10,720 bases of DNA from Chloroflexota bacterium (lineage in GTDB: Bacteria; Chloroflexota; Dehalococcoidia; SM23-28-2; RBG-16-64-32). Position 1 is the stretch's first letter; each line of letters starts with the position of its first letter. A program made the translations under genes and the position numbers. Where the stretch lies: NCBI GenBank assembly GCA_022565075.1, contig JADFKG010000066.1, positions 1 through 10,720 on the forward strand, given 5' to 3'. Below the pieces are notes generated by a model. That model did not search any database, was not told the origin of the DNA, and worked only from the letters and a program-made list of their open reading frames with translations. Of the stretch, positions 1-6,216 are shown piece after piece.

Positions 1-7
1 AGCTGGC

Positions 8-241
8 TCAGCCAGTATTCCATCTGCTTGCCGGCCGCTTCACGCCCACCGAGACCCCCCTCTTCTTGAAAACCGAGATCGACCAGGCGATCATCAGGAA
101 AGGTGTGATGAATTCCACCGGAAAAATAATAAAAGGATTGGCCCGATCGATTAAAGCCCAGTCGGGATAGAACGGCCATAAAAGATGGACCGTACTTGGG
201 TGTGCAAAACCGATAATTCCCGCTTTAGCTCTGTCCGACGC
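8..241 (-). pseudogene. 3' remnant of an unidentified membrane protein gene
   Basis: Downstream of the EamA gene, the minus strand reads open to a TGA at 8-10 and encodes about 75 residues that look like real protein: a stretch containing HLLWPFYPDW, then a hydrophobic segment of about 23 residues (from PFIIFPVEF to SVF), then a basic tail starting KKRG. It has no ATG, GTG or TTG start in this frame, and its codons are visibly richer in A and T than those of the neighbours. Further upstream the same frame overlaps the transporter gene and turns into Arg/Ala-rich shadow sequence, so only this 3' part is credible. The LLWPF pattern recalls membrane-bound metal-dependent hydrolases of the YdjM type, but that is a weak resemblance. 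I read it as the tail of a truncated, possibly transferred gene. It could also be non-coding DNA that happens to be open. Confidence 0.3.
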
Positions 242-270
242 CTCGCATTCCAGCGTTGGGTTGGCCGCCT

Positions 271-1149
271 CTAGGGAGCGACGCCGAGCGTGACGCAGCC
301 GACGACGATCAGCGCCGCCCCCCAGATGCGCGACGTGCCGTATCCCTCGTGCAGCACAAGAACGCCCAGCGCCGCGACGAGCACGATGCCAACTTCGCGC
401 GCCGGCGCGACGTAGCTGACACGGCTCGTCGTCAACGCGATCAGCACGAGCGTGTAGCCGAGCGGCGCCAACACTGACGCGACGGCGATGCTGCGCCCTC
501 GCTCTCGCCACTCCTCGACCAGCGTTTCGCGGCCAACGCGAAGGATTGCGAACGGTGCCAGGAAGATGAAGTTGCCGGCCATCGCGAAACCGTTAACGGT
601 CACCGGGTTCACGTCTTCATCGATGGCCGCCTTGTCCCACAGAGTGTAGGAGGCGATAACTACTCCCGTGAGAAGCGCGAGGGCCGTCGCCGGCGTCGCC
701 ATCGCCCGTAGTGGATGAGAGAGGTCGCGCAGGAAGCGCCGGTCGATGTGGGTCGCGTATATGCCGACGACGACGAGCACGATCCCACCCGCGGCCAGCG
801 CCGAAACGTGCTCGCTGAAGATCAGGACGGCGAAGATCGGGACGAGCACCGGGGCTATGCCGCGGGCGATAGGGTACACCGACGACAGGTCGCCGAGGTC
901 GTAGCCGCGCGTGAGCGTGTAAGCGTAGACGCCGTGGATCGCGGCAGTACCGCAGCCCAGCCAGAGCATCGTCCAGCTGAACCCGTCGACGATCGCGAAG
1001 GCGACGGCAGGCCCGGCAACGAAGACCAAGCTGAGGCCGCACATCAGCCAGTAGAAGGCCTGCTTGTGGCCGCTGCGCTTGAGCAGGAAGTTCCAGGTGG
1101 CGTGCATCACCGCCGAGGTCAGAACCAGGGCGAACGCGGCGGCGGTCAT
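271..1149 (-). CDS. EamA/DMT-superfamily transporter
   Basis: This 292-residue polytopic membrane protein has about ten hydrophobic segments arranged as two EamA repeats, the usual size for the drug/metabolite transporter superfamily (10 TMS). The start is clear: MTAAAFALVLTSAVMHATWN carries the HATWN motif often seen in the first helix of EamA exporters, followed by a Lys/Arg-rich loop (LLKRSGHKQ). The second repeat begins near residue 155 (ATALALLTGVVIASYTLWDK). Members export or import small metabolites such as amino acids or nucleotide sugars across the inner membrane; the substrate cannot be read from sequence. It lies 35 bases downstream of the PPOX-family gene on the same strand but has its own -10-like TAGAAT at 1164-1159, only 9 bases before the ATG, and no Shine-Dalgarno, so its message is probably nearly leaderless. 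Confidence 0.88.
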   Translation of the reverse strand: MTAAAFALVLTSAVMHATWNFLLKRSGHKQAFYWLMCGLSLVFVAGPAVAFAIVDGFSWTMLWLGCGTAAIHGVYAYTLTRGYDLGDLSSVYPIARGIAPVLVPIFAVLIFSEHVSALAAGGIVLVVVGIYATHIDRRFLRDLSHPLRAMATPATALALLTGVVIASYTLWDKAAIDEDVNPVTVNGFAMAGNFIFLAPFAILRVGRETLVEEWRERGRSIAVASVLAPLGYTLVLIALTTSRVSYVAPAREVGIVLVAALGVLVLHEGYGTSRIWGAALIVVGCVTLGVAP

Positions 1150-1158
1150 GTGGCGCGA

Positions 1159-1164
1159 ATTCTA
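1159..1164 (-). promoter_or_regulatory. -10 box of the EamA gene (near-leaderless)
   Basis: TAGAAT on the minus strand lies 9 bases before the ATG at 1149. Transcription would start about 6-8 bases downstream of it, leaving a leader of only 1-3 bases. No convincing -35 is visible. The same hexamer occupies the same relative position before ndk. Confidence 0.45.
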
Positions 1165-1184
1165 GCGCGCCACGCCGATGCGTG

Positions 1185-1616
1185 CTACTCGCTGGACAGG
1201 GAGAGCGGGCGCATCGACACGAACTGCGCCGGCTTAACGCGGATCACGACGCGCCCTTCACTCTTCGCACGCTGCTCGAGCGCCGGCAGAGCTGCCTCAG
1301 GAATCGGGCTGCCGGCCATCGCCTCGCCGATGCGCCTCATCACGTCGGCAGCACCCTCTTCCTCGACGCGCGCGTGCCCGAAGACCGTGAGATACGCGAA
1401 CGGCATCTTCTCGTCGAGCACGCAGACGCTGACCTCGGGGTTGCGCTGAACGGCCTTCGCCTTGATGCGCGAGCCCGTCGTCGAAATCACGATCTCGTCG
1501 CCGTCCATGAAGTAGTAGACGGGCGAGAGTGACGGCGGGCCGCTGCGGCGGTTGAAGCCGAACACGCAGAAGCGGTGGCTCTCAAGGAATTCACGTTGCT
1601 CATCCGAAATCTTCAT
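1185..1616 (-). CDS. PPOX-class (pyridoxamine phosphate oxidase-like) F420/FMN-binding protein
   Basis: This 143-residue split beta-barrel protein is about the size of the small F420-dependent PPOX enzymes (the Rv1155/Rv2074 type). Family features are an N-terminal helix (FLESHRFCVFGFNRRSGPP), the strand pair SPVYYFMDGDEIVISTT, the cofactor-phosphate-binding region SRIKAKAVQRNPEVSVCV with its conserved Lys, and the FAYLTVFGHARVEEE strand. Such proteins use F420 or flavin to reduce small substrates, or bind F420; the substrate here is unknown. The start is ATG at 1616, preceded by GAGGGGG (1628-1622) as ribosome binding site. It has its own promoter and is the first gene of its transcript, followed by the EamA gene. 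A second F420-type enzyme at 4485-5339 supports F420 use by this organism. FMN instead of F420 cannot be excluded. Confidence 0.82.
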   Translation of the reverse strand: MKISDEQREFLESHRFCVFGFNRRSGPPSLSPVYYFMDGDEIVISTTGSRIKAKAVQRNPEVSVCVLDEKMPFAYLTVFGHARVEEEGAADVMRRIGEAMAGSPIPEAALPALEQRAKSEGRVVIRVKPAQFVSMRPLSLSSE

Positions 1617-1659
1617 CTATACCCCCTCGGCTCTTAACAAACGTTTATTCTTACAATAC

Positions 1660-1688
1660 TTAATAAATAACGATATCCCCCTCGTCAA
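1660..1688 (-). promoter_or_regulatory. Promoter of the PPOX-family gene
   Basis: Reading the minus strand, TTGACG (1688-1683) is followed after exactly 17 bases by TATTAA (1665-1660). This is a near-consensus -35 with a 4/6 -10, in a locally AT-rich stretch (about 1635-1680). The predicted start near 1653 gives a leader of roughly 37 bases ending in the GAGGGGG ribosome binding site. It is the best full -35/-10 pair in the window. Confidence 0.6.
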
Positions 1689-1820
1689 GACCCCACCACC
1701 CTTCGCTTCGAAGAGTGCATGCTCGGTCGCCGACCGTTGAAGGTAGCCCACCCGAAAAGGCCCTGATCATGCGCGACCGCAAATTCCGCCAGTAAGATCC
1801 AGTCTAATGCGGGTGTGCCG

Positions 1821-2433
1821 CTACGCCTGGTCTTCGAGCGTGCGCGCGTTCTCTTCTTCCTTCTCCGCCGCCCGCAGGAGTTCCTTCTTGCGCTCGTCGT
1901 CCGGCTCCTGCTCTGCGAACGTGCGGTAGAGGCCGGCGCCGGCGCGTTCAAGCTGCCCGAGCAGCGCCTTCTGCTCAGCCAGCGACTTGCCCTGGAACAG
2001 GTTGGTCAGGAGCTGCTGGTTCGACGGCGGTGCGGCCAGCACCATCTGCGTCTGGGTCACCGTGGCGATCGTGCGGCCGTCTTCGCGAGTAATCGTCGTG
2101 CGCCAGACCTGAGTGCTCTTCCCCTTGTGCACCGGCACGCATGTCGCCTCGATGCGCTGACCGACGGCAGCAGCAGCGAGGAAGTTCGTCTTCGACTCCA
2201 GGGTGGTCGTTCCGGCACCCTCGGGCAGGTTCAGCGACGTGCCTGCCGCGCCGAGAAAGTCCGCCATCGTCCATCACGACGCCGCCGTGCAGCCCACGAT
2301 CCACCGTGCAGAGGTCCGGCGTCACCGTCAGCTCAGCGCGAACGCGATCCGGCGTCGCCTCCAGCAGCTTTCCGAGCACCTTCGGAAACATCGATTCCAG
2401 AAACTGCTGCATACGTGGCAAAGCGTCTTCCAT
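1821..2433 (-). CDS. Hotdog-fold (PaaI/DUF4442-like) thioesterase, frameshifted
   Basis: Two overlapping frames together give one hotdog-fold thioesterase of about 203 residues. The first frame (ATG at 2433, with AGAGGA at 2446-2441 as ribosome binding site) encodes residues 1-55, from MEDALPRMQQFLESMFPKVL to LHGGVVMD. The second frame continues MADFLGAAGTSLNLP, then STQVWRTTITREDGRTIATV, and stops at 1821. HGG followed closely by an (A/M)xADFxGA helix start is the hallmark of PaaI-type acyl-CoA thioesterases, and here it is split exactly between the frames. One surplus base around 2268-2271 explains the break: removing it gives HGGVVMD-MADFLGAAG. A charged helical C-terminal tail (about 50 residues, Glu/Lys/Arg-rich) extends beyond the hotdog domain. 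The family hydrolyses small or aromatic acyl-CoA thioesters; the crotonase encoded upstream on the same strand fits acyl-CoA metabolism. Whether the break is genuine or a sequencing error cannot be decided here. Confidence 0.72.
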
Positions 2434-2456
2434 CGAATCGTCCTCTCTGTGTCACT

Positions 2457-2482
2457 GCGGGTCAGGCTTCAGCCTGACGCGC
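2457..2482. repeat. Perfect inverted repeat / hairpin after the carboxypeptidase gene
   Basis: GTCAGGC (2461-2467) and GCCTGAC (2472-2478) flank a TTCA loop. After one G-G mismatch the stem continues with three more pairs (2457-2459 with 2480-2482). It starts 2 bases beyond the carboxypeptidase stop codon and ends 24 bases before the thioesterase start. There is no T-run on either side, so it is not a classical intrinsic terminator. It may end or protect the upstream message, or be one copy of a dispersed palindromic repeat. Confidence 0.55.
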
Positions 2483-2484
2483 GA

Positions 2485-3503
2485 TCAGCAGGCGGGAGCG
2501 GTGTTCGCGAACGCCCAGTTCAGAAGAGCGGCGGCATCCACGTACAGGTCTTCGCTGTGCAGAACGGAAGTTATCAGGCGCCGCCCGTCCCTGTCAGCGG
2601 CGGCCACGATCGTCTGGCCGGCCAGGTCCGTGAAGCCGGTCTTGACACCTACGGCGCCTGGGTAGTCGCTGAGCAGCAGGTTCAGGTTCGCAATCGGACC
2701 TCGCGCCCACGCCGGCTGGTATTCAGCCGCGGCCACAGCTTCAGCAAGGAGCGGCTCCTTCAGCAGCTCCACGCCGAGGAGTGCGGCGTCGAGCGATGAG
2801 ATCCACTGGGCGGGGTGATCGAGGCCGCTGACGTTAGCGAATGTGGTGTCCGAGAGGCCCAGCGCTGCCGCCTTCTCGTTCATCAACGAGACGAACGCCG
2901 CTTCGTCGCCGGCGATGTGCTCGGCTATCACGACCGCGGCGTCGTGACCGGAACGCAGGAGCAAGCCGTAGATGAGATCGATCAGCGGTAGCCGGTCGCC
3001 CGGCTGCAGCCCCATCGCCGTGGCGTCCACCACCATCGACAGCGCCGCGCCGTCGATCTCGACCTCCACGATCTCGTCCGCCTCCGCCTGCTCCAGCGCG
3101 ACGATCGCCGTCATCATCTTGACCAGGCTCGCCGGCGCCAGGCGGAGCGCCTCGTTGACCGCATAGACGGTCGCTCCGCAGGGCGCCTCGATGACAGCGG
3201 CAGCGTAGCCCGAGAGGAGTGGTGGCTCTTCCAGCCTTCCGGCCCTTCCGGCTCTTCCGCCAGGCTGGCCGGCGGCGACGGCGTGGCGGTGGCTGCGGCG
3301 CTGGCGGTGGCCGCGGCGACGATCGGCGCGCATTCGGTGCCGCCGCAGTCTTCACCGGGCAGCGCTCGGGAGCCGCCGGCGACAAGGAGTCCGACACCAA
3401 CTAGCGCGACGGCGACAACGATCGGGATCAGTATCGCGAGGGACGATGCGTCCGTCCGCACCGTCTGTGCGCGGCGCGGAGTGAAGGAGTAGCGACGGGC
3501 CAA
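2485..3503 (-). CDS. D-alanyl-D-alanine carboxypeptidase (S11/PBP5-like), frameshifted
   Basis: The gene spans two frames. The first (TTG at 3503) encodes a basic N-terminus, one transmembrane helix (SLAILIPIVVAVALVGVGLL, residues about 21-40) and a Pro/Ala/Glu-rich linker. The second carries the enzyme: SLVK as the SxxK nucleophile motif (within LAPASLVKMMTAIVALE), SGH at the SxN position (LLRSGHDAAVVIAEHI) and KTG (GVKTGFTDLAGQTIV). These are the three motifs of penicillin-binding carboxypeptidases that trim the terminal D-Ala from peptidoglycan pentapeptide outside the membrane. The frames meet in the repetitive region 3222-3262 (GGAAGG/GGAAGAG-like); one missing base would restore a protein of about 339 residues. 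The protein would be anchored by its N-terminus, unlike the C-terminal amphipathic anchor of E. coli PBP5. Asn is usual in the SxN motif, so His is noteworthy. The GTG/ATG-initiated short second frame alone would lack the export signal. Confidence 0.78.
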
Positions 3504-3588
3504 GTCAGATGCTCGCTGCTTGCTGGCTGGCGTACATTTGCTAAGAGGCTAGCGCAGTTTACTGGAACCGTCTACCGGCGCGCCCGCC

Positions 3589-4395
3589 CTAGCGACCCTT
3601 GAACTGGGGATCGCGCTTCTCAGCGAAGGAGCGGGGGCCCTCGACGGCGTCCTCCGTCGACTGTGCGATGTACATCGCCTGCGAGGCGAGGTCGAGCGCG
3701 CCGTCGACGTCCGTATGCAGCGAGCGATACACCAGCCGCTTGGCAAGCTGAATCGCCACCGCCGGGCCACTCATGAGCTTCGACGCGTAGCCGCGCGTGT
3801 GCTCCATCAGGTCGCCATCCGGGACGACGGCGCTCACATAGCCCATCGCCAGCGCCTCCTCGGCGCCGAAGATGCGGCCCGTCCAGATCAGGTCCAGCGC
3901 GTTCGCCAGGCCGACGATGCGCGGCAGGTAGTAGGCCCCACCGTCGCCGGGGATGATGCCCATGCGCACATACGTCATGCCGAAGCGAGCTGACTCGGCC
4001 GCGAAGCGCATGTCGCACATCGAGGCCATGTCCATCCCCGCGCCGACCGCCGCGCCGTTGACGGCGGCGATGTACGGCTTCTCCATCAGCGCGACGAGGC
4101 GTGGTATGCGCTGAACGCCGTCACGCAGGAAGTTGCGGTTTTCGGCGGGCGTCCGCTTCTGGTCTTGCAGACCACCCAGCGGCCCCTTTCCGCCAACGTC
4201 CGCGCCGGCGCAGAAGCCACGCCCACTGCCCGTGACGATCACCACCTTCGTGTCGCGGTCCTCGTGGGCGTCCAGCAGCGCCGCGTACCACTCGTTGATC
4301 ATCTGCCCGGTGAAGGCGTTCATGCGATCGGGGCGGTTGAGCGTGATTGTGGCGATGCCGTCGCTCTTGTCGTACGTGATCAGCTCGAAATCCAT
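3589..4395 (-). CDS. Enoyl-CoA hydratase/isomerase (crotonase) family protein
   Basis: This 268-residue protein has the crotonase fold throughout. The two oxyanion-hole segments are clear: SGRGFCAGAD (residues 57-66) and NGAAVGAGMDMASMCD (113-128). By alignment in my head to mitochondrial enoyl-CoA hydratase, the catalytic Glu144 is replaced by Asp122 and Glu164 by Tyr142 (FGMTYVRMGIIPGDGG), with an acidic Asp151 a few residues on. The acyl-CoA-binding fold is therefore intact, but simple hydratase chemistry is doubtful; isomerase, hydrolase or another crotonase reaction is possible. The start is ATG at 4395, with AAGGAG (4407-4402) at good spacing. It is divergent from the F420-dependent oxidoreductase gene and is followed after 85 bases by the carboxypeptidase gene. 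Length and frame are normal for the family. No intergenic terminator was seen downstream. Confidence 0.88.
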   Translation of the reverse strand: MDFELITYDKSDGIATITLNRPDRMNAFTGQMINEWYAALLDAHEDRDTKVVIVTGSGRGFCAGADVGGKGPLGGLQDQKRTPAENRNFLRDGVQRIPRLVALMEKPYIAAVNGAAVGAGMDMASMCDMRFAAESARFGMTYVRMGIIPGDGGAYYLPRIVGLANALDLIWTGRIFGAEEALAMGYVSAVVPDGDLMEHTRGYASKLMSGPAVAIQLAKRLVYRSLHTDVDGALDLASQAMYIAQSTEDAVEGPRSFAEKRDPQFKGR

Positions 4396-4450
4396 TCGCG
4401 TCTCCTTACGGTCTCGCCCAATCTTACCCTCACGCGCAGCGCGCGTCGTC

Positions 4451-4480
4451 TGCTATCATCCGTTGCGCTACGAAGGAGGT
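4451..4480 (+). promoter_or_regulatory. Extended -10 promoter and ribosome binding site of the LLM gene
   Basis: TGCTATCAT (4451-4459) is an extended -10 (TG, one base, TATCAT). Transcription from about 4466 gives a leader of roughly 19 bases that contains AAGGAGGT (4473-4480), a near-perfect Shine-Dalgarno 4 bases before the GTG start. This is the strongest ribosome binding site in the window and fixes the start at 4485. Confidence 0.6.
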
Positions 4481-4484
4481 TCCC

Positions 4485-5339
4485 GTGAAGTATGGCGTCG
4501 TTATATTCGCCACTGACTATTCGATCGATCCGGTCACGCTAGGCAAGGCCTGCGAGGAGCGCGGCTTCGACTCACTCTGGTTTCCGGAGCACACGCACAT
4601 CCCGGCAAGCCGCAAGACGCCCTGGCCCGGCGGCGCCGATCTGCCCAAGGAGTACTGGCACACCCTCGACCCGTTCGTCGGCCTTAGCGCCGTGGCGGCG
4701 GTGACGAGCAAGATCAAGCTCGGTACCGGCATCTGCCTCGTCGTCGAGCGCGACCCGATCACTCTGGCCAAGGAAGTCGCCAGCCTCGACCACCTTTCGA
4801 ACGGGCGCGTGCTCTTCGGCGTTGGCGGCGGCTGGAACCGCGAGGAGATGGAGAACCACGGCACCGATCCCAGGCGGCGCTGGAAGGTGATGCGCGAGCG
4901 GATCGAGGCGATGAAACAGATCTGGACCGAGGATGAAAGCGAGTACCACGGCGAGTTCGTGGACTTCGACCCGCTCTGGTCGTGGCCGAAGCCGGTCCAG
5001 AAGCCGCACCCGCCCGTCTACGTCGGCGGCGACGCCGAGGGCACGTTCAAGCGGGTCGTCAGCTACGGGGATGTCTGGATGCCGATCGGCATTCTCCTGC
5101 GCGACTCGATCAAGGAGAAGATGGCGAAGCTGAACAGCATGGCAGCCGATGCCGGTCGCGGGCCGATCCCCGTCGCGATCTACGGCGTCGCGCCACGCCC
5201 CGAGGCGATCGACAGCTACATCGAAGCGGGCGTCGACGCCTGTGTCTTTTCTCTGCCGAGCGTGGGCGCGGATCAGGCCCTGTCGATGCTCGACGGGTAC
5301 GCGAAGGTAATGGAGACAGTAGACACCGCGGGCACGTAA
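4485..5339 (+). CDS. LLM-class F420-dependent oxidoreductase
   Basis: This 284-residue TIM-barrel protein belongs to the luciferase-like monooxygenase superfamily, in the F420-using branch (TIGR03619-like by appearance). Family signatures in order: N-terminal strand MKYGVVIFATDYS; GFDSLWFPEHTHIP (residues 27-40), which holds the conserved Glu-His near the cofactor; LGTGICLVVERDPITLAKE (79-97); LDHLSNGRVLFGVGGGWNRE (101-120), the cofactor phosphate-binding loop; and KPHPPVYVGGD in the C-terminal part. Such enzymes move hydride between reduced F420 and an organic substrate in the cytosol; the substrate is not evident. The GTG start follows an excellent Shine-Dalgarno. The methyltransferase gene follows after 43 bases without an obvious promoter of its own, so the two are probably co-transcribed. 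Confidence 0.9.
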   Translation: MKYGVVIFATDYSIDPVTLGKACEERGFDSLWFPEHTHIPASRKTPWPGGADLPKEYWHTLDPFVGLSAVAAVTSKIKLGTGICLVVERDPITLAKEVASLDHLSNGRVLFGVGGGWNREEMENHGTDPRRRWKVMRERIEAMKQIWTEDESEYHGEFVDFDPLWSWPKPVQKPHPPVYVGGDAEGTFKRVVSYGDVWMPIGILLRDSIKEKMAKLNSMAADAGRGPIPVAIYGVAPRPEAIDSYIEAGVDACVFSLPSVGADQALSMLDGYAKVMETVDTAGT

Positions 5340-5382
5340 TGACGGCCCCCGCAACCTCTTGCGCCCTCATGACGAAGGCAAG

Positions 5383-6189
5383 ATGAGCAGCCGCAGAAGC
5401 CGCGACGAACTCCTGAAGCGCTTCTCCAGCCGCTACGCCGAAGAAGGCACATCCGCCGGCCGGCTGGTCGAACGCTGCGTGATTGGCGCGAACGTTGGCG
5501 TCAACGGCTACACGACGGTCGCTCAGGCCGATCGGCTGGTCGAGGCGCTTGACCTATCGCCAGAGAGCCGCCTCCTCGACCTTGGATCAGGACGAGGCTG
5601 GCCGGGGCTGCACGTGGCGGCCCTCGCAGAATGTCACGTCGTGCTTACCGATGTGCCAGAGGCCGCGGTCCGCAGCGCGCAACGGCGAAGCGCCGGCGCG
5701 ACCGATCGAGTTTCGCTGGCGCGGGCCAGTGCGACGCACCTGCCCTTCGCCGCCCGTTCCTTCGACGCGATCTGCCACGCCGACACGCTCTGATGCATCC
5801 ACGCCAAGCTCTCCGTGCTGAGAGCGTGCCGCAGGCTGCTGCGACCAGGCGGCCGCATGGCCTTCGTGACGATCTTCGTGGCGCCCGGCCTGACGCCGTC
5901 CGAATACCGCCGCGCCCTGCGCTCCGGCCCAACGTTCGTCAGCAGCCGCCGCAAGGATCACGGCGAACTCATCGCCAGCGCTGGATTCGACCGCATCGAA
6001 GAGACCGATCTCACCGCCGAGTTCCTTCTCACCTCAAGAGCCTGGGAGACCGAGCGCAGCAAACGGGCGGCCGAGATGATCGCCGCCGAGGGCGAGGCTG
6101 CGTTCAACGAGCGGCAGAGCGATCTCGACGTGCAGTCGAGGGCCATCGAGGCAGGTCTGCTACGACGTTCGCTGTTCGTCTGCTCCTAA
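5383..6189 (+). CDS. Class I SAM-dependent methyltransferase with in-frame TGA (possible selenocysteine)
   Basis: The frame is open from ATG 5383 to the TAA at 6187-6189 except for TGA at 5791-5793 (codon 137 of 268 plus stop). Residues 64-76 (LLDLGSGRGWPGL) form the SAM-binding motif I, followed by VVLTDVPEAA (motif II acid), then ATHLPFAARSFDAICHADTL up to the TGA and, immediately after it, CIHAKLSVLRACRRLLRPGG, a standard post-motif strand and PGG turn. Homology therefore continues without a frame change on both sides of the TGA. From memory, related proteins often have DVLCC here, so the TGA would replace the first Cys of a Cys-Cys pair. TGA is an ordinary stop elsewhere in the window (thiL, tsaE, ndk). 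ATG 5383 is preferred over the TTG at 5359 because GAAGG (5374-5378) precedes it. Substrate unknown. If the TGA is read as stop, the product lacks half of the Rossmann fold and would be inactive. Confidence 0.7.
5791..5829 (+). promoter_or_regulatory. Candidate SECIS-like hairpin after the in-frame TGA
   Basis: Beginning 14 bases after the TGA, GCTCTC (5808-5813) pairs perfectly with GAGAGC (5820-5825) around the loop CGTGCT (5814-5819). A lower helix can form between CAC (5800-5802) and GTG (5826-5828), with a five-base bulge on the 5' side. The apical loop begins 20 bases after the TGA and has G at its second position. From memory, bacterial SECIS models require a loop roughly 16-37 bases downstream with a G in its first two positions, so this one fits. 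A six-pair stem is not rare in GC-rich coding DNA, so this is suggestive only. Confidence 0.3.
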
Positions 6190-6204
6190 CGTCCGGGCCG
6201 CTCC

Positions 6205-6210
6205 TATAAT
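6205..6210 (+). promoter_or_regulatory. -10 box of the thiL-tsaE-tsaB operon (leaderless)
   Basis: A consensus TATAAT lies 6 bases before the GTG start of thiL at 6217. A transcript starting 6-8 bases after the box would begin at or within a base of the GTG, so thiL is expected to be translated leaderless. There is no Shine-Dalgarno to offer an alternative and no clear -35. Confidence 0.6.
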
Positions 6211-6216
6211 GGCCTC

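Noticed and set aside
242..511. Upstream extension of the open stretch that ends at position 8, overlapping the EamA gene in another frame.
   Set aside because: It is Arg/Ala-rich shadow sequence of the transporter gene with no family-like motifs; only the part beyond the transporter stop looks like protein.
2203..2799. Plus-strand open frame spanning the carboxypeptidase/thioesterase junction.
   Set aside because: It has no family-like motifs, lies antisense to two recognisable genes and contains the hairpin in its middle.
4572..5354. Long antisense open frame opposite the LLM oxidoreductase.
   Set aside because: It is a common artefact in GC-rich genes; the sense strand has clear motifs, promoter and ribosome binding site.
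5359..5382. Earlier TTG start for the methyltransferase.
   Set aside because: It has no ribosome binding site, while ATG 5383 has GAAGG four bases upstream; the extra residues look unlike the family.
5791..5793. Genome-wide reassignment of TGA to Trp or Gly.
   Set aside because: TGA ends thiL, tsaE, ndk and the carboxypeptidase at the right places, so it is a normal stop here.
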